Below are positions 1 to 10,000 of a stretch of DNA of 64,000 nt, piece by piece (the stretch's first letter is position 1; each line of letters opens with the position of its first letter). Below the pieces are notes generated by a model, which was not told where the DNA came from, made no database searches, and was given only the letters and a program-made list of their open reading frames with translations. Origin of the DNA: Jaenimonas drosophilae. Taxonomy: Eukaryota; Euglenozoa; Kinetoplastea; Trypanosomatida; Trypanosomatidae. Position numbers and translations under genes: made by a program. Location: positions 113,116-177,115 of the forward strand of contig JASAON010001651.1 of assembly GCA_030849065.1 (NCBI GenBank), in the 5' to 3' direction.

Positions 1-67
1 AACAACAGCAGCCAAGTCTTGTTTGAGGTTCGGAGGAGGTTGTGTGAGATACCCCTCAAGTTGCAAC

Positions 68-2470
68 ATGCCACAGTTTGGGCGAAAACCTGCGGCAGAG
101 GTCAGCGTACGTCGGCCAGATGGCACCATCACAACCTTCGTTCGTCGCAAAGAAAAGGCCGCGGTGGACCCTAACCCAAAAGGCTACGACCCCAACGATG
201 CCGATTTCCGTGATGTGATGGAGTGCCCGCCCTACACCGCCAGCTTCAACAACCTGCTCGAGGAGCGCCGACCGAATGAAAACCCCATCCGCTTCGTCAA
301 TCTCGTCCACGACCGCATGAGCCTCGAAGGCATCCCGCTCAACACCAAAACGTACAATCTTCTCATTAAGCGTGTTGTACGCTACGCCGATGGCACCATC
401 TTTTCCTTGTATGAGGAGCTCAAGGCTGAAGGAACGAAGGAGAGCTGCAGCGTCCGACCCGACCTGGAGACCTTTCGCCTTCTTTTTCGTGCCTGTGAGC
501 GTGGGGCTGAGTACAACCGAGCCTTCATCCTCTACCAACAGATGCGAGATTTGTTTCAGCTCATTCCGGAAGCACCAACCTACAACACACTCCTCGGATA
601 CTGCGCTGCCGCACGTGATGTTGCACAGGCGTCCTACTTCGTGGAGGAAATGAAGGAGAGTGGGGTGGAGCTCGACGTGAATACCTACAACTGCCTCATG
701 AGTGTGTTGGTGGATACCGCACCTTATGAAGAGACCCTGCGGGTCTTCAACGAGATGATGGATCAGTCCATCAAGCCAACCAACCGTACCTACAACACCA
801 TCATCAAGGCCGCACGGGTGCACGATGACTACGATCGCTCGTTTCAGTTCTTTGAAGAAATGAAGAAGAAGGGCCTCATTCCAGACATCACCACCTACAA
901 CTCACTCCTCTGGATGTGTGAGCAGCGGCTGGACTACGTCTTTGGTAGAGGGAAGTACGCCGGGGCACAACGGACGAATGAGCAGCGCATCACGGGCCGC
1001 AACGCCGTGGCAGAGCTTTCCGTTACCCTACTTAGTGAGATGGCTGATGCAGAGGTTAGTCCAAACACCTTCAGCTACAACAAGATCTTGACGGTGTTGT
1101 TGCAGTGCGAGGACTACCGCATTTTTCAGGTGTACCGCCAAATTTTAGATGCCTACGAGGATGAGGAGGAGCGCGTCCGTCTGCAGCAAAACAGCCGATC
1201 GCGTCGCAAGAAGAAGGCCAACGCCGCCACCGTGGTTGATGTGGAGGAGGACGATGATGGAGTGAATGGGCTGCGCTCCGAAGAAGCCATTCGCAACGCC
1301 TTGGAGGAGGCCATGACGTCAGAGGACCCTCAATCCGAAGGCTCCATCCGGGCAAACGGGGTTCATCCCAACATTGAGACCTACAAGCTCATCATTCGTG
1401 CGTGTTGGCAGCTGAATCACTCGGAGAAGTGCCGAGGATTGTTCGAGCATAGCAAGCGATCTGGCATCTCCATGGACCGCTCACTCGCCATTCTTCTGCT
1501 TCAGATTTGCACCACACGTAAAGACAAGCAGTGGGCCGCGGAAATCATGGCAGAGGCACGTGAGCTGCGACTTCTCATTGATGCGCACCTGTACAATCAG
1601 TACGTGGCGGTGTTGGCGGCCACCCACGACGACGAGATGGCGAGGGAGTTTGAACACATGATGCTCGGCATCAATGAGTTTGGTGCCCAAGCCAATGTGG
1701 AAACGTGCAACTTAGTGATTCGTGGGTATCTCAGTCTTGATAACGTGGATGCGGCCAAGAAGCTCTACGACGACCTCTGCAGCCCCGTCTCCGTCATCAA
1801 CCCTGATGATGAGACCTACTGCTGCATGATGGATATCTTTGAACGGCTGGGTGACTACGACTACCCCTTGTGGGCCTTGGAGGACTGCCAACGACGTGGC
1901 ATCACATGGGGCATTCAGGCCTATCTTCGTCTTCTTCGCTTCCTCTGTGATCGCAACAACGCACGTATCTTGCAGGTGTTTGAGAGCTTGTGTAGGTGCT
2001 CGAACCCCTACGCGGAGGTGATGCTTCCCGACGTCACCGTGGATTGCTACAATGTGATGATGGAGTACTACCTCGCCAACAAGATGTACGACGGTGTGGT
2101 GCGCTGCTTCGAGGACCTTCGTGGTGGTATGGCAGGGAAGGCCCTCGAGGCCAACGCCAGCACCTACAAGGTACTCTTTCAGATGTACAGCCAGCAGATG
2201 GAGTGCAAGGCTGTCATTGCGCTCTTTGACGATGCACGCATGAATAGTGTTAGTCTTGATGTGAGCATCTATAACATCATCATCGCCACCTTTGTTCCGT
2301 CAGAGGACCCCTTCTTGTTTGACGTGTTGCGAGACATGAAGGATGCGTGCGTTCCACCCGCGGATAGCACCATGGCCATCTTCCTCCCTACCGCCTCGGG
2401 TCGAGCGCTCTTGGCAGACCTCACACAACGAAAGCTCTTCTTCAGTTCTCCTGACTTTCATTACTTTTGA
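68..2470 (+). CDS. Pentatricopeptide repeat (PPR) protein
   Basis: An 800-residue protein with many degenerate 35-residue PPR helical hairpins. Typical first-helix signatures TYNLLI, TYNTLL, TYNCLM, TYNTII and TYNSLL recur at about 35-residue spacing over roughly residues 90-300, and further units (TYKLII, TCNLVI, TYCCMM, CYNVMM, TYKVLF) fill the C-terminal half. PPR arrays bind single-stranded RNA; in kinetoplastids they mostly serve mitochondrial RNA processing, editing or the mitoribosome, so a mitochondrial RNA role is inferred. The frame is open upstream to the window edge but contains no ATG before 68. A charged insertion with an Arg/Lys run and an Asp/Glu run (about residues 385-420) interrupts the array. 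The exact RNA target cannot be told from sequence. Confidence 0.85.
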   Translation: MPQFGRKPAAEVSVRRPDGTITTFVRRKEKAAVDPNPKGYDPNDADFRDVMECPPYTASFNNLLEERRPNENPIRFVNLVHDRMSLEGIPLNTKTYNLLIKRVVRYADGTIFSLYEELKAEGTKESCSVRPDLETFRLLFRACERGAEYNRAFILYQQMRDLFQLIPEAPTYNTLLGYCAAARDVAQASYFVEEMKESGVELDVNTYNCLMSVLVDTAPYEETLRVFNEMMDQSIKPTNRTYNTIIKAARVHDDYDRSFQFFEEMKKKGLIPDITTYNSLLWMCEQRLDYVFGRGKYAGAQRTNEQRITGRNAVAELSVTLLSEMADAEVSPNTFSYNKILTVLLQCEDYRIFQVYRQILDAYEDEEERVRLQQNSRSRRKKKANAATVVDVEEDDDGVNGLRSEEAIRNALEEAMTSEDPQSEGSIRANGVHPNIETYKLIIRACWQLNHSEKCRGLFEHSKRSGISMDRSLAILLLQICTTRKDKQWAAEIMAEARELRLLIDAHLYNQYVAVLAATHDDEMAREFEHMMLGINEFGAQANVETCNLVIRGYLSLDNVDAAKKLYDDLCSPVSVINPDDETYCCMMDIFERLGDYDYPLWALEDCQRRGITWGIQAYLRLLRFLCDRNNARILQVFESLCRCSNPYAEVMLPDVTVDCYNVMMEYYLANKMYDGVVRCFEDLRGGMAGKALEANASTYKVLFQMYSQQMECKAVIALFDDARMNSVSLDVSIYNIIIATFVPSEDPFLFDVLRDMKDACVPPADSTMAIFLPTASGRALLADLTQRKLFFSSPDFHYF

Positions 2471-2805
2471 GCAAGCGTACATGTGTGGGGTGAAGTTGGT
2501 TGGGCCGTTGTGTCTGTTGAGTCGTGGTGGGTGCGCGAGGCGTACATGTAAATCGTTTGGAGATACGCGTGCGGGCACGCACGCCTACACCCAATGCATT
2601 CATTCCGTCATTTTTCACGTTGTGTGTGAGCTCACCATCACTGGCATGGCGTTGGCTGCTCCTTTGTGTATGAAATAAGCTGCTCCCTCTTCTTCACCCT
2701 CCTTGTTGTAGCTTTCTGGCCGTGTACCTTGTCAGATTGGCTGGGCTTCATCACCTCTTAACAAGCGTACATCATACCACACAATCTTAGAAATCATCGT
2801 GCGGG
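2471..2805 (+). other. Intergenic region with trans-splice signals
   Basis: 335 bases without a convincing gene. A pyrimidine-rich stretch around 2690-2736 ending in tgtcag is a plausible spliced-leader acceptor for the gene starting at 2806. Nothing else is visible. Confidence 0.5.
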
Positions 2806-5268
2806 ATGGACAACGAGCTCTCCGAGACGTTGGTGCCCGTCTCCGCACGTCATCGCACCGTCGTCCACCAAAGCTCGCAAACCGAAGCCACCTTCGTACC
2901 GAGCTGCATTGACCTCAAGTACACCTATGAACCGAAGGCCAGTGAGCAGTTCCAGGACCTTACACAGCTACGTAGCATCATTCAGCTCACCATGCACGAC
3001 TTGGGTAGCTGCATCTACGACGTCTTTAGCTTCAAGGACATCCTCTTTCGCCTGGAGGAGGAGCTGCCATCCACGCTCCCCGTGAATGATCTTCTCATGA
3101 TGTCTTCAAAGCTCTATCGCAAGTCATCGGAGCTGTGCCGGCTCATGTCGTGCTTTTTTAGTGTTGTGTTTGGTGATGAGCACGCGGATGAGCATTTCCA
3201 CTTCACGGAGATTCGTATTCTGCAGCGGGAGTTGTTAGACGTGAAGCAGAAGCTCAAGGAATCGGAGGAGGAGAAGGCGATGCTGCAAAAGATGCTGGCT
3301 AATGTAGGACAGGTGGCGCTAGACCATGGAAAGGCGGTGGAGCTGTTAGAAAATCACAACCAAGCACTGCAGCTGCAGACCAATGCCCTGGAAGACCAAA
3401 TGGCCCTCCTCTTCCACCAACTGAATGAAGATCTCGAAACCAACTGTCGCGAGGCCTATGACAAGGTTACCCTGGAGATGGAGGTGCAGGAGCGTATGAA
3501 CCCCACGCGCACCACGTTTCGCCAGACCATGGATAGTCTCAGTCAGCAAATTCGTAGCTCACGTACCCTCATTAGTGAGGTGCGAGAGGCACTCATGTCC
3601 TGCAACCAGGGCGGTAGAACAGGGGAGGCCTACCTGGCCATTGAGCCCAGTATTCGCTTTAAGCTGAAGATGCTGGACTCCGACTTCCAGCAGCTGGTGG
3701 GGCGCTTCAATTCCGTGAAGGACACCGTGGTGGAAACCGCTCATGAGCTCATGAACGCCCTGCACGAGCGCAAGAAGATCCTCTACCTCTCCTACCAACA
3801 CATCCGTCTCTACGATTTGCAGAACTCCAAGGTCCGGCATGGCAAGGCCATCCTCACTGAGCTCCGCAACTACACCACGGACCTCCTTCGCAAGATGCAG
3901 TCCACCTTCCCCTCCGGTGCCATCACCTCCGTGGATCGTATCGGCCGCATCACCACACAACGTTGGCATGGCGGTTATACATTAGCAGCTCTACGCAAGA
4001 ACAAGGCGGGAGTTACGGCACCCGCGCTGTCCGAGGCTGAGATCATGGCCGCGGAGAGTGAGTTGGCCGCCTTCTCCGGTGGCAACGCCTTCTCAGCCCT
4101 CTCCAATGGCATCCCCAAGTCGTTGCTCCCCGACCCCACGTTGGGCCCAACGGCGCCTTCAACGGAAATGATCTCAGAATCCAACATCACCGTCGGCACG
4201 ATTCAAGGTAGCAAGACAACGGGCCACCCCATGACGGAGGGTGGGGGTGGTGCCACAACGGCCTCACGGGCACCCAGCGCCACCAGCAAGCGCTATACTC
4301 AGTCCGAAGGAGGAGTGGCAGTGCCAGAAACCGTCCTCAAGGATGCCGGCGGGGGTAATGCGGAGCCCTTTGAGAATGTGCACGTACTCCTCGACCTCAT
4401 CCGCTACATTGACGCTGACATCACGAAGCTCAACGACTCCCTCACCCTGGAGGATGAGATGTCTGCCTTCCTCAAGACCCTGACCCTCTCCGTTGCGAGC
4501 ACTGCACGTACAGACACGAGCGAGCAAGCCATGCACTTTGGTGGGCACTCCATTGAGAAGTACGAGAGCTCCTTCGAGGCAGCGCTTCTGCCCACCGGCG
4601 GTCAGACCTCGTACAAGCAACGCAACCCCATCGACTCGTTCTTGGAGAAGGAGATGGCGAAGGAGCGCGAAACGGCCGCAAGTGGCGGTGGGTCCGCCTC
4701 ACGTTCCCGTGGTGGCTCAGCCTCTTCGCAGAACGGCGCCGGTGCGGCAGCCGCCAGTGGAGTATCCAAGGCGGAGCAGGCGCAGGCCGACGCCCTCTTG
4801 GCGCGGCAGGCACAGCTCGTACAGCGCTTGCAGGAGCAGAACGCTCGTATTGCCGATGACTTCGCCTCCAAGCTGGGCTTCGTTCGCCAGGTGTACGAGG
4901 CGCGTATCTCGGATTTGGAGATGAAGGAGGCCAACGCACGGCAGAACCTCTCCGGCAATGGTCGGGTGCCCTCACCAGGTAAGAAGCGCAAGGGAGATCA
5001 GAAGGATTTTGCCTTGGTACGCGATATCAACGTCACCCGCGGTGAGGATGAGGAGCTGCTCAAGCTACGCACGCGTTCAGATCGTGAGAGCATCCTTGCT
5101 GAACGCACTGAGTGGCAGAAGGCGAAGCCTGCGCTCAAGACAGGCAAGAAGCTCCGCGAGGCAACCATGACGGAGATTGATAAGATCGAACAACGGATTG
5201 AAGAACGGAAGGAGAAGAAGCGGGCCAAGAGCAAGTCGGCGGCGAACAACCCAGCTTCACCCAAATAG
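2806..5268 (+). CDS. Coiled-coil protein of unknown function
   Basis: 820 residues, not recognised as a named family. Residues about 120-200 (ELLDVKQKLKESEEEK and following) and about 630-720 show heptad-like charged/hydrophobic patterns typical of coiled coils. The middle (about 400-510) is Ser/Thr/Gly/Ala-rich and probably disordered, with another Ser/Gly/Ala-rich patch near 625-650. The C-terminus is strongly basic (KKRKG, KKRAKSKS). The start at 2806 is the first ATG after the upstream acceptor. Proteins of this build in kinetoplastids are often cytoskeletal or flagellar, but nothing in the sequence proves that here. Codon use and GC content look like the neighbours. Confidence 0.8.
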   Translation: MDNELSETLVPVSARHRTVVHQSSQTEATFVPSCIDLKYTYEPKASEQFQDLTQLRSIIQLTMHDLGSCIYDVFSFKDILFRLEEELPSTLPVNDLLMMSSKLYRKSSELCRLMSCFFSVVFGDEHADEHFHFTEIRILQRELLDVKQKLKESEEEKAMLQKMLANVGQVALDHGKAVELLENHNQALQLQTNALEDQMALLFHQLNEDLETNCREAYDKVTLEMEVQERMNPTRTTFRQTMDSLSQQIRSSRTLISEVREALMSCNQGGRTGEAYLAIEPSIRFKLKMLDSDFQQLVGRFNSVKDTVVETAHELMNALHERKKILYLSYQHIRLYDLQNSKVRHGKAILTELRNYTTDLLRKMQSTFPSGAITSVDRIGRITTQRWHGGYTLAALRKNKAGVTAPALSEAEIMAAESELAAFSGGNAFSALSNGIPKSLLPDPTLGPTAPSTEMISESNITVGTIQGSKTTGHPMTEGGGGATTASRAPSATSKRYTQSEGGVAVPETVLKDAGGGNAEPFENVHVLLDLIRYIDADITKLNDSLTLEDEMSAFLKTLTLSVASTARTDTSEQAMHFGGHSIEKYESSFEAALLPTGGQTSYKQRNPIDSFLEKEMAKERETAASGGGSASRSRGGSASSQNGAGAAAASGVSKAEQAQADALLARQAQLVQRLQEQNARIADDFASKLGFVRQVYEARISDLEMKEANARQNLSGNGRVPSPGKKRKGDQKDFALVRDINVTRGEDEELLKLRTRSDRESILAERTEWQKAKPALKTGKKLREATMTEIDKIEQRIEERKEKKRAKSKSAANNPASPK

Positions 5269-5845
5269 TGATGATGAGGCTGGCTTGTGTGCACGCACAC
5301 ACACACACACACACATGAAGATCAGAATGTATATATACGTGCTTGCGGCTGACGGCCGCGCTGCTCAATTGGCAGCAGTTTCTACTGCTGGTGAGGGAGA
5401 GTCGTGTCTGGCAATCCGATTCCGAGCTATCACCCTCCTATTTCTTGCTCATTGCTTCTTCGCCATTCCACATGTGGTGGAGAAGGTAGCTCACTCCATC
5501 GTGGAGCCCAACTCTGCATGGTACCATGTTCTGCTTCCTCCGCCCCTGCTATGATGAGTGTTGAGAACCTGCTGCCTCTACATTTGGTATTCTTTTTTCT
5601 TGTTTTCTGTTTCATCATCTTCTTGTGTCAGGACTGCGTTCTTTTGTTCTTACATTGCGTGTGGGCTCAACACGGTCAGATCCCTGTACACGCACATAAA
5701 GGCAATTCAAACACACTCCCCCTTCCCAGCTTACAACAATCTATACAAACATTGGTTGTGCTCCTATCGTCTTGTTTTGTGAGAGACGTGGCCAGCATTC
5801 ACTCAGTTCTTTTTTTCTGAGTTGTGTAAGTAGTCAAGGAGAGCC
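5269..5845 (+). other. Intergenic region with CA microsatellite and pyrimidine tracts
   Basis: 577 bases. It holds a CA dinucleotide run at 5295-5315 and a pyrimidine-rich stretch at about 5590-5631 ending in an AG. A second T-rich tract lies just before the ArfGAP start. Short open frames here have no domain signal and are not called. Confidence 0.5.
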
Positions 5846-6865
5846 ATGTCCTTTTGCCCTCACGACGCGGAGGTGTTCAAGCGCATCATCGCCAATGACC
5901 CCGAGTGCAAGCAGTGCTTCGAATGCGGTGCGGCGAATCCTCAATGGTGCGACGTCCTACACGGCATCTTCATTTGCCTTGACTGCGGTGGCGTTCATCG
6001 AGGTCTTGGGGTGCACATCTCCTTCGTTCGCAGCTCCACAATGGATGGGTGGACCAACTGGAAGCCTGAGAAGCTACGCCAGATGGAGTTGGGTGGCAAC
6101 CGCCGTGCGCGGCTCTACTTTGAGCAGAACAACGTCGTGCGCAAACCCGTCAAGGCCTGCTACGAGTCTTTGCCAGCACTGCGCTATGCCGCCATGTTAG
6201 AAGCCGAGGCAAACAATCAGCCCTTCAACGAGGCGGCGTGGCAGCCACCGGAGTGGTACCGACGTGTAGAGGCACAAGGTAAGCTAGGACAGGCTGACCC
6301 AACTTACCCACAGGCCCCACAGCAGCACCGCTCCTTCCAGGGCTTTGGTTCCTCACCGGCCCCACAGACGGCCAAGTCCGATGCGGGCAATGATTGGTAC
6401 AGCGCACTCTCCAGTGGGTGGAAGTCGGTAGCGGAGAAGACGTCAGAGCTCACGCAGAATGCCACTGCGGCGATGCAAACAACAGACTTTGAAGGCATGA
6501 AGTCCTCCATCGCCAAAGGCTGGGCCTCCGTCACGACCTACGCCAATGAGGTCTCAAACAAGGTTGCCAACATGGCTGGTGAAGACGATGGTGATGGCCT
6601 CTCGTCGCTCACACGGAACATTCAGCAAACTCCCAGTGGTGATGAGCAGTTGGCGGGCCGTCTGGATCATTACGAGCATCAAGCAGAGCCCCAGCCGCGG
6701 ACCGTGGCGAATGGGTGGGGTGCACCTAGTCATACCGCTTCTTCACCCAACACCCGTGCAGCACCAACCTCAGCCTCTCCTGTGAGCAGCCCAAGTTGGG
6801 CCACTCCTGCTGGAGGTCGAGCCAAGCTCTCCCAACGTCAAGACGATGGTTTCTGGGATGAATGA
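5846..6865 (+). CDS. ArfGAP domain protein (ArfGAP1/Gcs1-like)
   Basis: A 339-residue GTPase-activating protein for Arf GTPases, expected at the Golgi and in COPI traffic. The N-terminus carries the ArfGAP zinc finger C-x2-C-x16-C-x2-C (C24, C27, C44, C47), followed by the invariant arginine finger R52 in [11 protein letters not shown], and then the family pattern DGWTNW and GGNRRAR. After about residue 180, repeated stretches rich in Ser, Thr and bulky hydrophobics (for example [15 protein letters not shown]) resemble the lipid-packing-sensor helices of ArfGAP1. The protein ends in DDGFWDE, a tryptophan in an acidic tail like the coatomer delta-subunit contact of ArfGAP1. The domain call is firm; the subfamily is inferred from the tail. 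Confidence 0.93.
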   Translation: MSFCPHDAEVFKRIIANDPECKQCFECGAANPQWCDVLHGIFICLDCGGVHRGLGVHISFVRSSTMDGWTNWKPEKLRQMELGGNRRARLYFEQNNVVRKPVKACYESLPALRYAAMLEAEANNQPFNEAAWQPPEWYRRVEAQGKLGQADPTYPQAPQQHRSFQGFGSSPAPQTAKSDAGNDWYSALSSGWKSVAEKTSELTQNATAAMQTTDFEGMKSSIAKGWASVTTYANEVSNKVANMAGEDDGDGLSSLTRNIQQTPSGDEQLAGRLDHYEHQAEPQPRTVANGWGAPSHTASSPNTRAAPTSASPVSSPSWATPAGGRAKLSQRQDDGFWDE

Positions 6866-7027
6866 GGTGTTTCTCCAACAGCTTTTCCTTTACATGCCAC
6901 ACCCCATCACCTCTTTGTATTCCGCGTCTCTCTCGGAATCTGGATTTGGAGTTGCCTCTTATTCTTCATCGCACTACTGTGGTTCTTCTCACACGTATGT
7001 CAGTGCGCGTTCGTGGCGTTGCGTACT

Positions 7028-7057
7028 CCTTCCTTCCTTCCTTCCTTCCTTCCTTCT
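7028..7057 (+). repeat. CCTT tetranucleotide repeat (pyrimidine tract)
   Basis: About seven copies of CCTT. It sits upstream of an AG near 7099-7100 and of the BBS9 ATG at 7178, so it probably serves as the polypyrimidine tract for trans-splicing of that mRNA. Confidence 0.7.
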
Positions 7058-7177
7058 TCACACCTTTCTTCTACCCTTGTACTCCATGAACACACAGCGA
7101 GGTGCGCCAACACAATACATAGAGATCACTCGTCCTTGCCAAGAGTTGTTGGCTGAGGTACGAGGTAGGACTCCATC

Positions 7178-9733
7178 ATGGGCTCGCTCTTCCAGATTCG
7201 TGACTTTTGGGAGTCGAAGTTCCCCGGGGAGGAATTCAGCCCCTCTGCCATTACCATTGGCAACCTTGACAACACCGGCACCGCCACGTTGGTTGGACTC
7301 GGTAGCTTCCAGGGCAAGCTCCGTGTGTTGCAGCCCAGTCATGAGCGTGGAACGATGCACCCCGAGGATGTGCTGTACGAACGGGACCTCAAAGAGCCCA
7401 TTTTGCAACTGACCGTGGGTGCGTTTGAGGTGGTGATTGATCATGAGATCTCCCGCAACCTCATTGCCGTTCTTCACCCACAGCGTTTGTGTTTTCTTAG
7501 TCTCGAGCGGCATGAGGAGGTCATCCAGCCCGAGTTTGCGACCATGAATGATGGACGCTCGTCTTTTGTCTTCTTCAACTGCGTCACCTACTTTGAGACT
7601 CACCTCGACCGACCGGCCTACAACTTCGTCGTGGGACGATTCCTTCGTAGCGGACATGACATGGTGTGTGTGCAATCCATTGACGGCATGCTCACCATTG
7701 TGGACCACAACAAGGTACTCTTCCGACGAAGCATCCCACCCGATCAGTTCCTCCTGCCAAGTTGTCTGGCCTACAATGCCACGAGCGATGCGCTGCTCAC
7801 GTGCAACGCCTCTCACTTCCTCCTTAGTTATTCCTTCCGTACCTTGGTCAATAGCAAAGGCTCGGAACCACAAGCTGATCGTGAGGAGGGCATCGATCAC
7901 AGTGTAGGCAACAGCACACAACTCTCCCCGTCCTGGGCCTACAACCTTGGAGATGATGCCATTGCGATTGAGGTGTGTAGGCTGTCTCGTGGGCTCAGCT
8001 CCAGTGCAGACGGCGACATCATCGTGCTCTGCCCCTACGCACTGCACATTCTGGACCTTGCGGGCTGCCCACGCCTCACCCGCAAGTTGGACGTTGAGGC
8101 CCTCGCCTTGGCAGTCTATCCACTCCGCAACACTGGCGTCTTCAACGTGCTGGTCTCTTCTGCCAATGGTTCCATCAGCGTGTACAGCGACGTCTCGCTC
8201 GACTGGAGCGCATCGTTGAGTGCTGGCGGTGCTTCGTATCTCGCAGTGGGCAACTTGTGTGGGGTGGAGGGGATGATTCTGTGTCTCACCAATGACAATG
8301 AGCTCTCCATCAACTATCTAGGAACCGACCCAGCAGATGGGACCATTCAGCCCATGGAGAGTAAGGCCGCCACCTATGCCGAGATGGTGGATGAGCTTCG
8401 GGAGGTGCAGCTGAAGATTAAGCACATTCAGCACGAGCAAAAGAGTAGCTTCAAGGAGAAGGACCGCGAGGCAATGTCTTCTGAATCACCGAGTAGCAGT
8501 GCAGCTAGTCCTTTATCAGCCGGCCCCAAGGATGAGGAGCTACTGGAGACGGCGTACAGTCTCAACATGGGCTTGGATGTTGCCACGCTCTCCCTCCAAC
8601 TTCGACTCCGTGAAGAGGTCACTAGCGTCTCCTCCCTGGACGAGGTGATGGTGCTTCTTTCCACCACTGCCCCGCTTCAGGTCGATCCACCCCGACTCGA
8701 GTTGGATCAACTCAGCCGTGGCAGACCACAAACGGTGACGGCGTCCGTCTTCGCACGCCAAGGCTACGACAACTGCGTGTTGCCCTCCTCGTTGGAGGTC
8801 TCTGTCATCATCCTCTATCGCCCACACTCGCATGCCGAGACCACACAGCAGAGCTTGACCTGCGTCATGCCTCTGATGCTCATTGCGCGGGCCACGAAGC
8901 CCATCAAGGAGCAGGCCTTTGTCATTCAGCTCAACACCAACCGATCACCACCTCCACGCCTGGACCAGGACCTCTTCAATGACTTCTCCATCAGCGGCCC
9001 GCTATCGGCCAGTGTGGTGAGCATCCGATACATGAATGGAGCGGATGCCACAGTTCTCGTCTCCAAGAACGCCGCACGCTTCAAGGTGCAGGGTTCCAGC
9101 CTTGAGGGGTTGTGGTTGCTCACCGCGGAGCTCTGCCGGCGCCTACGGAAGCTCTACGGAGAGGACCTCGTGATTGAGATTCCCGATGAGGTGCCACTGA
9201 AGTCCTTCCTCGGGGTCATTGACACACACATTCACATTCGTCGCGAGGTGCTGGAGGCGCAGGAGAACCTGGGGAAGGCGGCGCAGTTTTTCCGTGCGGT
9301 GCAGCGCCGGCTTCTGACGAGCTTCCGTGACCGCAATCCAACGGCGGCGACAAAGGCCATGGAAACACTCTTTCACACAAGCTACGGGGAGCTGCAACAG
9401 GGAACGGAGGCCCTCTCTACAGCCAAGGCGCGGTTGGTTCAGGCGAGTGCCATGCTGAATTGTTGTCTACGACTTCTTCACTGCCTGTTGCGGGAGAAGT
9501 ACCACGTCTCGAGCCGTCATCCGGAGCTCGTGGACGTCCTTGCGGCCACTATGCAATGCACCATCACCGATGAGGCTCATATTGGTTGGGAGGAGTTCGC
9601 CGATGTGGCCTTGGAACAGTGTCTTGGCGTGAAGGCAACCAAACGATCCAACATCAAGGCTCTGGAACCCCTCCTGTCCTCCACCACACTGGGCAAGTCA
9701 TTGCGCATGCTTGTAGAACGTCTTGCAAGCTAG
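7178..9733 (+). CDS. BBS9: BBSome subunit BBS9 (PTHB1)
   Basis: 851 residues, close to the roughly 890 of animal BBS9. The N-terminus MGSLFQIRDFW, the motif LGSFQGKLRVL (animal GSFMGYLRIF), MVCVQSIDGMLTIVD (animal ICIQSMDGMLMVF) and FLLPSCLAYN (animal FLLPGPLAY) match the beta-propeller of PTHB1 in order. The C-terminal half contains the expected beta-rich and helical stalk. BBS9 is a scaffold of the BBSome, the coat complex that moves membrane proteins in and out of the cilium or flagellum, consistent with a flagellated kinetoplastid. No other BBSome gene is next to it. The start is the first ATG after a CCTT-rich tract and AG. Confidence 0.93.
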   Translation: MGSLFQIRDFWESKFPGEEFSPSAITIGNLDNTGTATLVGLGSFQGKLRVLQPSHERGTMHPEDVLYERDLKEPILQLTVGAFEVVIDHEISRNLIAVLHPQRLCFLSLERHEEVIQPEFATMNDGRSSFVFFNCVTYFETHLDRPAYNFVVGRFLRSGHDMVCVQSIDGMLTIVDHNKVLFRRSIPPDQFLLPSCLAYNATSDALLTCNASHFLLSYSFRTLVNSKGSEPQADREEGIDHSVGNSTQLSPSWAYNLGDDAIAIEVCRLSRGLSSSADGDIIVLCPYALHILDLAGCPRLTRKLDVEALALAVYPLRNTGVFNVLVSSANGSISVYSDVSLDWSASLSAGGASYLAVGNLCGVEGMILCLTNDNELSINYLGTDPADGTIQPMESKAATYAEMVDELREVQLKIKHIQHEQKSSFKEKDREAMSSESPSSSAASPLSAGPKDEELLETAYSLNMGLDVATLSLQLRLREEVTSVSSLDEVMVLLSTTAPLQVDPPRLELDQLSRGRPQTVTASVFARQGYDNCVLPSSLEVSVIILYRPHSHAETTQQSLTCVMPLMLIARATKPIKEQAFVIQLNTNRSPPPRLDQDLFNDFSISGPLSASVVSIRYMNGADATVLVSKNAARFKVQGSSLEGLWLLTAELCRRLRKLYGEDLVIEIPDEVPLKSFLGVIDTHIHIRREVLEAQENLGKAAQFFRAVQRRLLTSFRDRNPTAATKAMETLFHTSYGELQQGTEALSTAKARLVQASAMLNCCLRLLHCLLREKYHVSSRHPELVDVLAATMQCTITDEAHIGWEEFADVALEQCLGVKATKRSNIKALEPLLSSTTLGKSLRMLVERLAS

Positions 9734-10000
9734 GAGAGCAGATATGCTTGACGAGACGCTACCCTCATAGAGAGGGTCATGATGAGGTTGGCAATCCCAG
9801 TTGATTGCTCGCCTCCTTCTCTCCAATCCTCAACACACCACTACCTCACACTTCTTCTGTTGTTCAGACAACACACACGTGCTCTGATACTGATGCTTCT
9901 CCAAACCAACAACTTATCCTTCTTCTTTCCCGTCTCAATGTACGTAATTGGTGTGTTGGTCATTAGGACGTCGGAAGCATAGCTTCAGCTTGACACGAAG